From Weeksellaceae bacterium (GTDB lineage: Bacteria > Bacteroidota > Bacteroidia > Flavobacteriales > Weeksellaceae), in contig JAQVDG010000012.1 of assembly GCA_028698395.1 (NCBI GenBank), positions 1-16,467 on the forward strand: 16,467 nt of DNA, read 5' to 3'. The position numbers were made by a program, and so were the translations under genes. Numbering within the stretch: the stretch's first letter is position 1; each line of letters begins with the position of its first letter. The notes under the pieces are model-generated. The model had not been told where the DNA came from. It saw only the letters and a list, made by a program, of their open reading frames with translations, and ran no database searches. Shown piece after piece: positions 1 through 7,224 of the stretch.

Positions 1-54
1 ATCTATTTTGTAAAAGTACAAGATGGGAAAAGTTATAAATTGATAAAAAATTAA
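1..54 (+). CDS. 3' end of a gene entering from the left; probable T9SS C-terminal sorting signal
   Basis: The first 54 bases read in frame 1 as 17 residues (IYFVKVQDGKSYKLIKN) and a TAA stop. The pattern of Tyr-x-Val-x-Val, a short turn with Asp-Gly, then a Lys-rich end resembles the last strand pair of type IX secretion (Por-type, type A) C-terminal domains of Bacteroidota. If so, the missing part would be a secreted or surface-anchored protein. Only the tail is visible, so this rests on pattern resemblance alone; another beta-rich C-terminus is possible. It converges on the acyltransferase, with 10 bases between the stop codons and no obvious hairpin terminator. Confidence 0.45.
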   Translation: MYFVKVQDGKSYKLIKN

Positions 55-64
55 TAATCCTATT

Positions 65-1906
65 TTATAATTTTTCATCAGCTTCTGGATTTGTTTCCAT
101 TTTTCTGATTAATTCTGCTTGAATTTCTTCCAAAACCGGTTTTACCGTACTTTCGGGTAGATCGCTGATTCGGATATACATCAACCCATCAATTGCATCG
201 TTAAATTTGGGATCGACATTGAATCCGATTAATCGTGCATTTTGTTTAATGTATTTTTTGATTAACACCGGAATTCTGAGAAGATTCGGTTCTAATTCAT
301 CAATAAGTTTATCTAATTTATTCAAATCTGCTTTGGCTTCGTCAAAAAAGAATTCTTTGTCTTCGTCTTTTAAACGAACTTTGAATTCTTTTTTAGGTCG
401 AACATATTGTGCCACATAAGGATCGTAATAATGAGATTTCATGAATTCAATCATCAGAGATTTGGAAAAATCTGAAAATTGATTGCTGATACTCACTCCA
501 CCAATGATGTATTTCTCTTCCGGATTTCGTAGAGTAACATGTATAATTCCTCGCCAAAGCAAAAATAAAGGCATGGGTTTCTGTTGGTAGTCAGGAATTA
601 CAAAAGCTCGTCCCATTTCTATGCAACGTTTTAAAAACGGATGAAGTTCCGGTTCAATATGGAATAATTCATTCAAATAAAAACCGTTGACTCCATGTTG
701 TTCATACACTTCTGCGCCCAATGCCATTCGATAAGCACCTACTAATTGTTGTGCATTTTCATCCCATAAAAACAAATGATGATAATGTACATCATACCTA
801 TCCAAATCAATTTCCTGATTGGTTCCTTCGCCGACCAAACGAAAGGTAATTTCACGCAGACGCCCAATTTCCCGTAAAATATTTGGAATTTTTTGAGTAT
901 TTGAAAAAAAACATTCGTAATTTCCATTTTTAAATAATAGAGCTTCTTCATTCTGCCTCAATTCATTAACTTCAGACAGTATTAATTCCATTTCGGTTGG
1001 CTCTACGATTTGTTTGGGTTTTTTATTTCGTGTATTGATAGCAATTTGAGTTGGGATTTTTAAACTTTCCATCAAAATAGAGCGTTTTGAAGAATAATAA
1101 GAAGCCAGAGAATAGATTTTTTTTCGCAAAAATTCAGAGAAATTTTTTATATCGTCGAATTCCTGGTGTTTGGGTAAAATGGGTTTTCCAATTCGGATTT
1201 GAATCGGATTTAAACGAGGTCGAACCATTTCTCTTGGTAGCATAGCGGTTTGTAAATCAGCACTTAAATTTGCTAATTGATAAAAAACAGGGCTATTTTT
1301 AGCATGAAAATACATCGGAATAACCGGAACATTCATTTTTTGAATTAATTTAATCGCTGGTTCTTGCCATTCCCGGTCACTTACTTGTCCTTCTTCATCT
1401 TTTGTTGAAACTTCTCCTGCCGGAAAAATCCCCAAACAGTTTCCATTTCGAATATGACGAATCGCTTCTCGCATTCCGGAAGTACTATTGAAAGCTTCTT
1501 TTCGGTTTTCAAACGGATTAACGGCAATTACCATGTTTTCCAAAGGTTTGATTCGATGCAAAAGAAAATTCCCCATAATTTTAAAATCCGGACGAACTTT
1601 ACTCAAAATGTGCATCATTAAAATTCCGTCTAATCCGCCCAAAGGATGATTGGAAACAATGATAAACGGTCCTTCTTTTGGAATCCGGCTGAAATCTACA
1701 TCGTGTAATTCGTATTTGATATTTAAATCATCCAATAAATACAATAAAAACTCGGGTGCTTCTTTATCGATTCCACCTTTGTAAAGTTTATTCAAACGGT
1801 TCATTCCGCTGATAGACTTTAGAAGCCACGCTAAAGGATAGCCAAAAAGTCCGATTTTTTTAAGTCCGGAAACCCGGTAAATATCTTTTGTAGAAACTAA
1901 TGCCAT
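65..1906 (-). CDS. Bifunctional lipid acyltransferase: PlsC-like domain fused to OlsB-like N-acyltransferase (OlsF/GlsB-type)
   Basis: A 613-residue membrane-associated enzyme predicted to build amino-acid lipids (ornithine, glycine or related) by adding two acyl chains. The N-terminal half is PlsC-like (O-acyltransferase): NHPLGGLD at 86-93 as the catalytic His/Asp block, with five rather than the usual four residues between His and Asp, and FPAGE at 161-165 as the FPEG-type substrate motif. The C-terminal part from about 320 to 480 resembles the GNAT-like OlsB/hemolysin N-acyltransferase domain (RLREITFR near 349, YHHLFLWD near 375). The same domain order is known from OlsF of Serratia and flavobacteria; which amino acid is acylated cannot be read here. 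The ATG overlaps the aspartate kinase stop by one base (TAATG), suggesting coupled translation. Family assignment is solid, substrate is not. Confidence 0.85.
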   Translation of the reverse strand: MALVSTKDIYRVSGLKKIGLFGYPLAWLLKSISGMNRLNKLYKGGIDKEAPEFLLYLLDDLNIKYELHDVDFSRIPKEGPFIIVSNHPLGGLDGILMMHILSKVRPDFKIMGNFLLHRIKPLENMVIAVNPFENRKEAFNSTSGMREAIRHIRNGNCLGIFPAGEVSTKDEEGQVSDREWQEPAIKLIQKMNVPVIPMYFHAKNSPVFYQLANLSADLQTAMLPREMVRPRLNPIQIRIGKPILPKHQEFDDIKNFSEFLRKKIYSLASYYSSKRSILMESLKIPTQIAINTRNKKPKQIVEPTEMELILSEVNELRQNEEALLFKNGNYECFFSNTQKIPNILREIGRLREITFRLVGEGTNQEIDLDRYDVHYHHLFLWDENAQQLVGAYRMALGAEVYEQHGVNGFYLNELFHIEPELHPFLKRCIEMGRAFVIPDYQQKPMPLFLLWRGIIHVTLRNPEEKYIIGGVSISNQFSDFSKSLMIEFMKSHYYDPYVAQYVRPKKEFKVRLKDEDKEFFFDEAKADLNKLDKLIDELEPNLLRIPVLIKKYIKQNARLIGFNVDPKFNDAIDGLMYIRISDLPESTVKPVLEEIQAELIRKMETNPEADEKL

Positions 1907-3147
1907 TATTCTTTTACAATTAGTTGCAAAGTATTTTTAATGTGCTGTCGTAATAATTCTTTTCCTTTTTCGGGTAAATAAGAATATTTTTCATCATAAT
2001 GCCTTAAAGTGTATAAAGATACTTCTTTTTCTGTTTCAATGTGATAATCCGTTTTTAAATGTGTAATAAACTGATTCAAATGTAGAAACTTATCTTCCAA
2101 ACAAAGTGATAAGGTAATGGCTGAATTCTGCATTAAATTAACTTTTATGGATAAATCATGTAATAAATTGAAGATTTTACTTAGTTTTTCTTCTGTGATA
2201 AACGAAGAATCACGAGTACTTAGGGTCAACAAAATTTGTTGTTTTTTCAGAATATAACAAGTCGTAAAAGGCTCTAAATCCAATCCTTTTTTGATTTGAG
2301 TTCCTTTTGTTTCGGGTTGTAAAAAGGATTTTACATAAAAAGGAATTTCTTTTTGCCGTAAAGGTTGCATGGTTTTGGGATGAATGACCGAAGCGCCGTA
2401 ATAAGCTAATTCAATGGCTTCTTCATACGAAATTTCATTCAGCAATTGGGTATGTTCAAAATATCTTGGGTCGGCATTTAAAACGCCCGGAACATCTTTC
2501 CAAATGGTCACACTTTCTGCATCTAAACAATTGGCAATGATGGCGGCGGTATAATCCGAACCTTCGCGTCCTAAAGTTGTGGTAAAATGATTCTCATCAG
2601 AACCCAAAAAACCTTGAGTAACATAGAGTTTATCTTTTTCTATTTGAGCAAAATTCTTACAAGTTTTTTCCCAGTTTACTTTTCCTTCACGATAGGTATC
2701 ATCGGTTTTGATGTAATCGCGCACATCGAGCCAGGTGGTTGAAATTCCAACTGAATTCAAATAAAAACTAATGATTTTAGTAGAAATTAATTCACCATAG
2801 CTTACTACTTGGTCATAAACAAAATTGTAATTGGGTGATTTATTCCGACCTAAAAATTCATTTAATTCTTCAAAAATCAAATGAATTTCCTGATTCAAAA
2901 CATTAGGGTTTGGAAATAATTCCTTTATAATATTCAAATGCGTTTCTTCTATTCGTTTAATTTTTTGATTAAAATCCGACTTTTCAAAATAAGCTTTCAC
3001 GACTTCCTCCAAAGCATTTGTGGTTTTTCCCATAGCTGAAATTACCATGAAAACATCTTCATATCCGTTTATTTTAAGAACGTTGACTATATTTTTTATG
3101 CTGTTTGCATCTTTGACTGATGCGCCTCCGAATTTGTAAACTTTCAT
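1906..3147 (-). CDS. lysC: Monofunctional aspartate kinase
   Basis: Phosphorylates L-aspartate with ATP, the first step to lysine/diaminopimelate, threonine and methionine; cytosolic. The amino-acid-kinase fold is clear: KFGGAS at 5-10 (nucleotide/phosphate binding), SYGEL at 116-120, TTLGREGSD at 190-198 and GASVIHPKT at 251-259. The C-terminal portion from about 300 is an ACT-type regulatory region (LTLSTRD near 307, then SIKVNLMQNSA), so feedback inhibition is likely, though the effector cannot be told. At 413 residues it is somewhat shorter than E. coli LysC (449) and has no fused homoserine dehydrogenase. It is the first gene of a two-gene unit with the acyltransferase, which has no obvious pathway link. 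A -7 box TATCTTTG lies 16 nt upstream of the ATG. Confidence 0.93.
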   Translation of the reverse strand: MKVYKFGGASVKDANSIKNIVNVLKINGYEDVFMVISAMGKTTNALEEVVKAYFEKSDFNQKIKRIEETHLNIIKELFPNPNVLNQEIHLIFEELNEFLGRNKSPNYNFVYDQVVSYGELISTKIISFYLNSVGISTTWLDVRDYIKTDDTYREGKVNWEKTCKNFAQIEKDKLYVTQGFLGSDENHFTTTLGREGSDYTAAIIANCLDAESVTIWKDVPGVLNADPRYFEHTQLLNEISYEEAIELAYYGASVIHPKTMQPLRQKEIPFYVKSFLQPETKGTQIKKGLDLEPFTTCYILKKQQILLTLSTRDSSFITEEKLSKIFNLLHDLSIKVNLMQNSAITLSLCLEDKFLHLNQFITHLKTDYHIETEKEVSLYTLRHYDEKYSYLPEKGKELLRQHIKNTLQLIVKE

Positions 3148-3163
3148 TGAATTTCAAAAAACA

Positions 3164-3171
3164 CAAAGATA
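3164..3171 (-). promoter_or_regulatory. Candidate -7 box for the aspartate kinase gene
   Basis: On the minus strand this reads TATCTTTG, an exact match to the Bacteroidota -7 consensus TAnnTTTG. It ends 16 nt before the lysC ATG. No TTG or TTTG is found at the expected upstream spacing, so only half of the promoter is recognisable. Confidence 0.45.
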
Positions 3172-3230
3172 GTTTATATCTGTTTTTAAGTTTGTTAAAT
3201 TCCGGCTTTTTTTAAAAAGTTTACTATAAA

Positions 3231-3267
3231 TAAAAAACAAAGCCGTTTCAAATTTTGAAACGGCTTT
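3231..3267 (-). terminator. Intrinsic terminator after the DUF4293 gene
   Basis: Bases 3239-3267 form a perfect 29-base palindrome around one central base: AAAGCCGTTTC pairs with GAAACGGCTTT around a short A/T loop. Read on the minus strand it is followed by a T-rich run (TTTGTTTTTTA), the form of a Rho-independent terminator. It lies 24 nt past the DUF4293 stop and upstream of the lysC promoter, so it separates the two transcription units. Confidence 0.85.
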
Positions 3268-3291
3268 CACACTCTATAAAAAGTTGTTTGG

Positions 3292-3699
3292 TTACCTGAA
3301 TCTGTCCACCGATTTTACAAGCTTTTCATCTTTCTTAATAAGCCGATTTGCCAATAATAGCAAAACAATCGATCCGAAAGGAATAAAAAGCCCAACACCC
3401 TTCTCAGAATCCGAAAATCCTCCGGGCAAATTAGATAGAGCATAAGCCAGATAGCCCACTAACAAAATATTCAATATAATTCCCAAATTCGTTAATTGAA
3501 TTTGTAATTTTCTGTTTTTATACAAAAAAAGAGTTACAAACGGCAAAACAGTCAATACAAAGTACCACAATCCTATAATTCCGTTTTTTTTAGGCTGTAT
3601 CCATTCGGAATTTATCGTCCATAAATTTCCGAAAAAAATAGCCAAAACGGATAGCAAAGTAGCTAAAAATAAATAAATGCTTTGTTTTCTTTGTATCAT
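3292..3699 (-). CDS. DUF4293 family membrane protein
   Basis: A 135-residue protein with four predicted membrane segments at about 7-27, 41-62, 68-88 and 100-118, short loops and a basic C-terminus (IKKDEKLVKSVDRFR). The MIQRKQS start followed at once by the first membrane helix is the usual beginning of DUF4293 proteins, a Bacteroidota family of unknown function. It is divergent from rho, an arrangement I recall as common in this phylum, though no functional link is established. Its own terminator lies downstream, so it is probably monocistronic. A TATTTTTG box 18 nt upstream is the likely promoter element. The ATG is immediately followed by the family's conserved start, which supports this choice. 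Confidence 0.8.
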   Translation of the reverse strand: MIQRKQSIYLFLATLLSVLAIFFGNLWTINSEWIQPKKNGIIGLWYFVLTVLPFVTLFLYKNRKLQIQLTNLGIILNILLVGYLAYALSNLPGGFSDSEKGVGLFIPFGSIVLLLLANRLIKKDEKLVKSVDRFR

Positions 3700-3717
3700 G
3701 TCTTAACGAATCGCCTG

Positions 3718-3725
3718 CAAAAATA
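3718..3725 (-). promoter_or_regulatory. Candidate -7 box for the DUF4293 gene
   Basis: The minus strand reads TATTTTTG here, an exact TAnnTTTG match ending 18 nt before the DUF4293 ATG. No matching TTG/TTTG upstream box is seen at the right distance, so confidence is limited in this A/T-rich gap. Confidence 0.4.
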
Positions 3726-3740
3726 ATAATATTTTTGTTC

Positions 3741-3769
3741 TTGTGTATTAAAATTTATTCGTAACATTG
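3741..3769 (+). promoter_or_regulatory. Candidate promoter for rho and its leader ORF
   Basis: TTG at 3741-3743, an 18-bp spacer, then TAACATTG at 3762-3769, one mismatch from TAnnTTTG. Transcription would begin near 3773, giving a rho leader of roughly 135-140 nt whose first ATG (3784) opens the 35-codon ORF. Confidence 0.45.
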
Positions 3770-3783
3770 CAGGGTCATTTCTA

Positions 3784-3891
3784 ATGAACATTTCCTCGCT
3801 TTTTATTTATGAATATAAAAAACCACTTTATCAGGGAATTACCTTTTGGGTAGTAGGTTCATTTTTCAGAAAAAATAATCATTATAATTAA
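3784..3891 (+). CDS. Putative 35-residue leader peptide upstream of rho
   Basis: An ATG at 3784 opens 35 codons ending in TAA at 3889-3891, 19 nt before the rho ATG. The predicted peptide starts MNISSLFIYEYKKPLYQG and ends with an aromatic/hydrophobic stretch (ITFWVVGSFF) and a basic/Asn tail. The ATG lies 14 nt after a candidate -7 box, so it would be the first start codon on the rho mRNA. E. coli rho also has a short leader ORF (rhoL, 33 codons) in an autoregulated leader, but the peptides look unrelated. I recognise no homologue; it could be a chance ORF in A/T-rich DNA. A role in rho autoregulation is inference. Confidence 0.35.
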   Translation: MNISSLFIYEYKKPLYQGITFWVVGSFFRKNNHYN

Positions 3892-3910
3892 CAACACAAC
3901 AAAATAAAAT

Positions 3911-5617
3911 ATGTTTGATTTAAACGAACTTAAGACTAAAAAAGTCGATGAACTTCAGGAGATTGCAACCGGTTTAAAGATTAAAAAAGTTAGACAACAA
4001 AAGAAAATAGAGCTGATTTACAGTATACTTGATTCTCAGGCAGCAAATTCCGCACAGCAAAAAAATGAAGAATCTTCTAAACCTCCTCAAAAGAATGAAG
4101 AAAAAGGAAAGGAAGACAAAAGAAAACCGGTACAAAGACCGCAACAAAATTTAAAAAAGGAAGTTTCTCCAAAAGGTCAAATTCCTTCCGAAGAGAAAAA
4201 AGAAGAAAAACCAACAACTCAAGAAGCTCAAAAAGAAACTCCAAAAGTTGAAAATCAGGAAAATAAACGCCCTCAAAATCACCAAAAAAATCATACAAAA
4301 CATCAGAATCACGGACAAAACCAACAGTTGAATCCCAATCCCAATCAACATTTAAATCAAAATCCGAATTCAAATCAAAACAATAAAAAGAAACCTCAAC
4401 ACAATCACAATGCGAATCATAAACCGCAAAATTCCAATCATGAAAACGGAAAAAATGAAGAGAATCAGCCTAAAAACAAATACCGTGCAGCTAATTACGA
4501 GTTTGAAGGTATTATAGATACAGAAGGAGTTTTGGAGATTATGCCGGATAATTACGGTTTTTTACGCTCTTCGGATTTTAATTATTTATCCTCTCCTGAT
4601 GATGTATATGTTTCTCAATCCCAAATCCGCTTGTTTGGACTAAAAACCGGTGATACCATTACCGGAGAAGTTCGACCGCCTAAAGAAGGTGAAAAATATT
4701 TTCCTTTGATTAAAATCAAAGAAATTAACGGAAGAACTCCTGATTTTGTGAGAGATAGAGCTTCTTTTGAGCATTTAACTCCTTTATTTCCCAATGAAAA
4801 GTTCAAATTGGCGGAGAAAAAATCGACACTTTCCACTCGTGTTTTGGATTTATTCGCTCCGATAGGGAAAGGACAAAGAGGAATGATTGTAGCACAACCT
4901 AAAACAGGTAAAACCGTGCTAATGAAAGAAGTAGCTAATGCAATTGCTGCCAATCATCCGGAAGTTTATTTGATTGTTTTATTAATTGATGAACGCCCGG
5001 AAGAGGTAACTGATATGAAACGCAGTGTAAACGGCGAAGTAGTGGCTTCTACTTTTGACAAAGAAGCTTCTGAACACGTAAAAGTTGCTAATTTGGTTTT
5101 GTCCAAAGCGAAAAGAATGGTGGAATGCGGTCATGATGTAGTGATTCTTTTGGATTCGATTACACGTTTGGCAAGAGCTTACAATACGGTTGCTCCGGCT
5201 TCCGGGAAAGTTTTGTCGGGTGGTGTGGATGCTAATGCACTTCATAAACCTAAACGATTTTTTGGAGCAGCACGGAATATAGAAAATGGAGGTTCTTTAA
5301 CCATAATTGCCACCGCTTTGATTGATACCGGCTCTAAGATGGACGAAGTTATTTTTGAAGAATTTAAAGGAACCGGAAATATGGAACTTCAATTAGATCG
5401 TAAAATTGCCAATAAACGTATTTTCCCGGCTATTGATTTGGTTTCTTCCAGTACACGACGCGATGATTTACTGTTAGACGAACCGACCATGCAACGAATG
5501 TGGATTATGCGAAATTATTTGGCCGATATGAATCCTTTGGAAGCTATGGAGTTTTTACGCGACCGGATTAAAAACACAAATTCCAATGAAGAATTCTTAA
5601 TTTCTATGAATAAATAA
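3911..5617 (+). CDS. rho: Transcription termination factor Rho with a long disordered insertion
   Basis: Hexameric RNA-dependent ATPase that terminates transcription; cytosolic. Order of parts: Rho N-terminal SAP-like helix bundle (about 1-45); a low-complexity insertion (about 46-195), first K/E/P/Q-rich, then N/Q/H-rich; the cold-shock-like RNA-binding domain (about 196-270, [11 protein letters not shown]); and the ATPase core. The core shows Walker A AQPKTGKT at 328-335, [12 protein letters not shown] at 358-369, Walker [18 protein letters not shown] at 409-425, and a secondary RNA-binding loop [18 protein letters not shown]. The 568-residue length against 419 in E. coli is explained by the insertion. 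The start is supported by direct match of the first residues to the Rho N-domain. It is monocistronic or nearly so, with about 200 nt to the next gene. Confidence 0.97.
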   Translation: MFDLNELKTKKVDELQEIATGLKIKKVRQQKKIELIYSILDSQAANSAQQKNEESSKPPQKNEEKGKEDKRKPVQRPQQNLKKEVSPKGQIPSEEKKEEKPTTQEAQKETPKVENQENKRPQNHQKNHTKHQNHGQNQQLNPNPNQHLNQNPNSNQNNKKKPQHNHNANHKPQNSNHENGKNEENQPKNKYRAANYEFEGIIDTEGVLEIMPDNYGFLRSSDFNYLSSPDDVYVSQSQIRLFGLKTGDTITGEVRPPKEGEKYFPLIKIKEINGRTPDFVRDRASFEHLTPLFPNEKFKLAEKKSTLSTRVLDLFAPIGKGQRGMIVAQPKTGKTVLMKEVANAIAANHPEVYLIVLLIDERPEEVTDMKRSVNGEVVASTFDKEASEHVKVANLVLSKAKRMVECGHDVVILLDSITRLARAYNTVAPASGKVLSGGVDANALHKPKRFFGAARNIENGGSLTIIATALIDTGSKMDEVIFEEFKGTGNMELQLDRKIANKRIFPAIDLVSSSTRRDDLLLDEPTMQRMWIMRNYLADMNPLEAMEFLRDRIKNTNSNEEFLISMNK

Positions 5618-5778
5618 ATTCAATTTGTTCTGTTTAAATAAACAGTTATAATCGTTAGAGTTTGTTGGGATTATAAAATAAAAGTCAGTTATTCTGAGAT
5701 AAATCAAAATGAATTTCATGATTTTTGACATGATTTAACACCATTATAGTTAATTATAAAATGATTTTAAACAAACCC

Positions 5779-5810
5779 TTGGTCTTTTATTGATAAACTT
5801 CCTATTTTTA
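5779..5810 (+). promoter_or_regulatory. Candidate promoter for the HAD nucleotidase gene
   Basis: TTG at 5779-5781, a 21-bp spacer, and TATTTTTA at 5803-5810 (one mismatch from TAnnTTTG). The box ends 7 nt before the ATG, so the mRNA would be leaderless or nearly so. The rest of the 200-nt gap after rho holds only a weak palindrome and no coding frame I can support. Confidence 0.4.
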
Positions 5811-5817
5811 CCCACTT

Positions 5818-6516
5818 ATGGAAAATATTAAACACATTTTTTTCGATTTGGACAATACACTTTGGGATTATCGAAAAAACGCCAAACTGAAATTAATCAG
5901 ATTATTTGAAGATTATAATGTACAGGAAACGTACAATCTTACTTTTCCGAATTTTTATTCAGCTTATTATAGTGTAAATGAAAGTTTATGGGCGGATTAC
6001 AGAGATAAGAAAATTTCACGAAATGAATTACAAACACGTCGCTTTGTGGAAACTTTTCAGAAGTTAGGTATTCAAAATTATAAATTTTCTGCCGAAATGG
6101 AAAGTCGGTTAATGACGGAAGTTGTAGAAAATCAAGAAGTAGTGGAAGGAACGGAGTCGGTTCTTCCTTATTTGTATAAAAAATATAATCTTCATATTCT
6201 TTCCAATGGATTTGAAGAAATTACACATAAAAAAATTCAAGGTTGCTTGATTAAAGATTATATTCAGACCGTTACAACTTCAGATGGAGCAGGAACACCC
6301 AAACCGGATCCAAAAGCGTTTCAAAGTGCTGTGGATAAAGCCGGAGCAACAAAAGAAGAATCCATTTATATAGGCGATGATTGGATAGCTGATATGGAAG
6401 GCGCAACAAAATTCGGGATGCGGGCTATATTCTTTAATCCTCTGAATGAATCTCATGTAGGTATGGAAAATGTTCCGGTTATTGAGAAATTAATTGAGTT
6501 GAAGAATTATTTATAA
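5818..6516 (+). CDS. YjjG-family HAD nucleotidase
   Basis: A 232-residue haloacid-dehalogenase phosphatase, cytosolic, Mg-dependent. All four HAD motifs are visible: DLDNTLWD at 10-17 (nucleophile Asp10, acid/base Asp12), LSNGF at 128-132 (motif II Ser129), PKPDP at 161-165 (motif III Lys162) and GDDWIAD at 186-192 (motif IV acidic pair). An alpha-helical cap lies between motifs I and II (about 18-100). The DNTLWD start and the GDDWIAD motif fit the YjjG/YfnB branch, which removes phosphate from pyrimidine nucleotides, including non-canonical ones (house-cleaning). Substrate is inferred from the family only. It stands alone between rho and the convergent rhomboid gene, with 6 bases between the two stop codons and no terminator hairpin. 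Confidence 0.82.
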   Translation: MENIKHIFFDLDNTLWDYRKNAKLKLIRLFEDYNVQETYNLTFPNFYSAYYSVNESLWADYRDKKISRNELQTRRFVETFQKLGIQNYKFSAEMESRLMTEVVENQEVVEGTESVLPYLYKKYNLHILSNGFEEITHKKIQGCLIKDYIQTVTTSDGAGTPKPDPKAFQSAVDKAGATKEESIYIGDDWIADMEGATKFGMRAIFFNPLNESHVGMENVPVIEKLIELKNYL

Positions 6517-6522
6517 CCGAAA

Positions 6523-7215
6523 TTATTTATTCGTTTTTAAAGCCATTACAAATAAAACAATAATAGGAATTAATAAAACACCGAGCAAAGGCACACTTAT
6601 TCCTATTATTTGAATCTGGCTTTCTGTTATCAATTCCGGACGGAAAATCAAAGGTGCTGCCAAACCGACAATTGCACCACCCAAATGCGCTTCGTGTCCA
6701 ATATTCCCTAATTGCTTTTTTACGCCATAAACTGAATAAGCCAAGTACATAATAGCAAAAAACCAAGCTTTAATCGGGATGGCAAAGAATAAATACAATT
6801 GTAATTCAGGGTAGATGATAATGGTAGCAAATAAAATTCCTGAAACACCACCAGAAGCTCCTACTGCGGAATATCTTGGGTTATTTTTTTGAAAAACAAG
6901 TGCCAATAAATTTCCACCGACAATTGCTATCAAATAGACTACGGCAAATCCGATTGAGCCATTTGCCAAACCACCTAAAGTGCCGGCAAAAAACCCGATG
7001 ATTACATCAGCAAAGAAATACAGCGTCAACATATTGAACAACAAATGTGTCATGTCAACATGTAGAAAACCGGAAGTTAATAAACGGTCGTATTGTTTTC
7101 CTTGCAAAATAGCTTGTGGCTGGAATTTATATCGGTCAAATAAGTTGTAATTATTGAATGCTGAATAACTGAAAATAACGGTTATAGCAATGATTAAGAT
7201 GGTGATTAATGACAT
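6523..7215 (-). CDS. Rhomboid family intramembrane serine protease
   Basis: A 230-residue membrane protein with six or seven hydrophobic segments. The catalytic dyad is intact: GASG at 119-122 gives Ser121, and HEAHLGG at 174-180 gives His177. HLLFN at 57-61 matches the conserved His and Asn on helix 2 that form the oxyanion region in GlpG. It therefore should cleave membrane-embedded substrates, identity unknown. It begins 9 nt after the parC stop and looks like the last gene of the parE operon. No promoter box was found in front of it. The ATG gives a first membrane segment at once (LITILIIAITVIF), and there is no room for a longer start without overlapping parC. Confidence 0.9.
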   Translation of the reverse strand: MSLITILIIAITVIFSYSAFNNYNLFDRYKFQPQAILQGKQYDRLLTSGFLHVDMTHLLFNMLTLYFFADVIIGFFAGTLGGLANGSIGFAVVYLIAIVGGNLLALVFQKNNPRYSAVGASGGVSGILFATIIIYPELQLYLFFAIPIKAWFFAIMYLAYSVYGVKKQLGNIGHEAHLGGAIVGLAAPLIFRPELITESQIQIIGISVPLLGVLLIPIIVLFVMALKTNK

Positions 7216-7224
7216 TTTTTGTTT

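Noticed and set aside
3730..3737. Plus-strand TATTTTTG as an alternative rho promoter
   Set aside because: It matches TAnnTTTG but has no TTG/TTTG at the right spacing, and would give a longer leader; the TTG-N18-TAACATTG pair further on is better.
3783..3863. AATGAAC and GTTCATT inverted repeat within the rho leader
   Set aside because: Only 7 bp and 67 nt apart; too weak to call a regulatory structure without a folding calculation.
4077..4373. Minus-strand frames of 98 and 66 codons opposite the Rho insertion
   Set aside because: They arise because the antisense of K/N/Q-rich codons has few stops; the products are just Phe/Leu-rich low-complexity sequence.
4280..4440. Possible tandem repeat array in rho (AAT-CCx and CAx-AAT units)
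   Set aside because: Repetition is at amino-acid composition level; no exact DNA repeat unit is seen.
5630..5645. Perfect 16-bp palindrome CTGTTTAAATAAACAG just after rho, considered as a terminator
   Set aside because: The stem is only 7 bp and A/T-rich, and the bases after it (TTATAATCG) are not a real T-run, so I do not call it a terminator.
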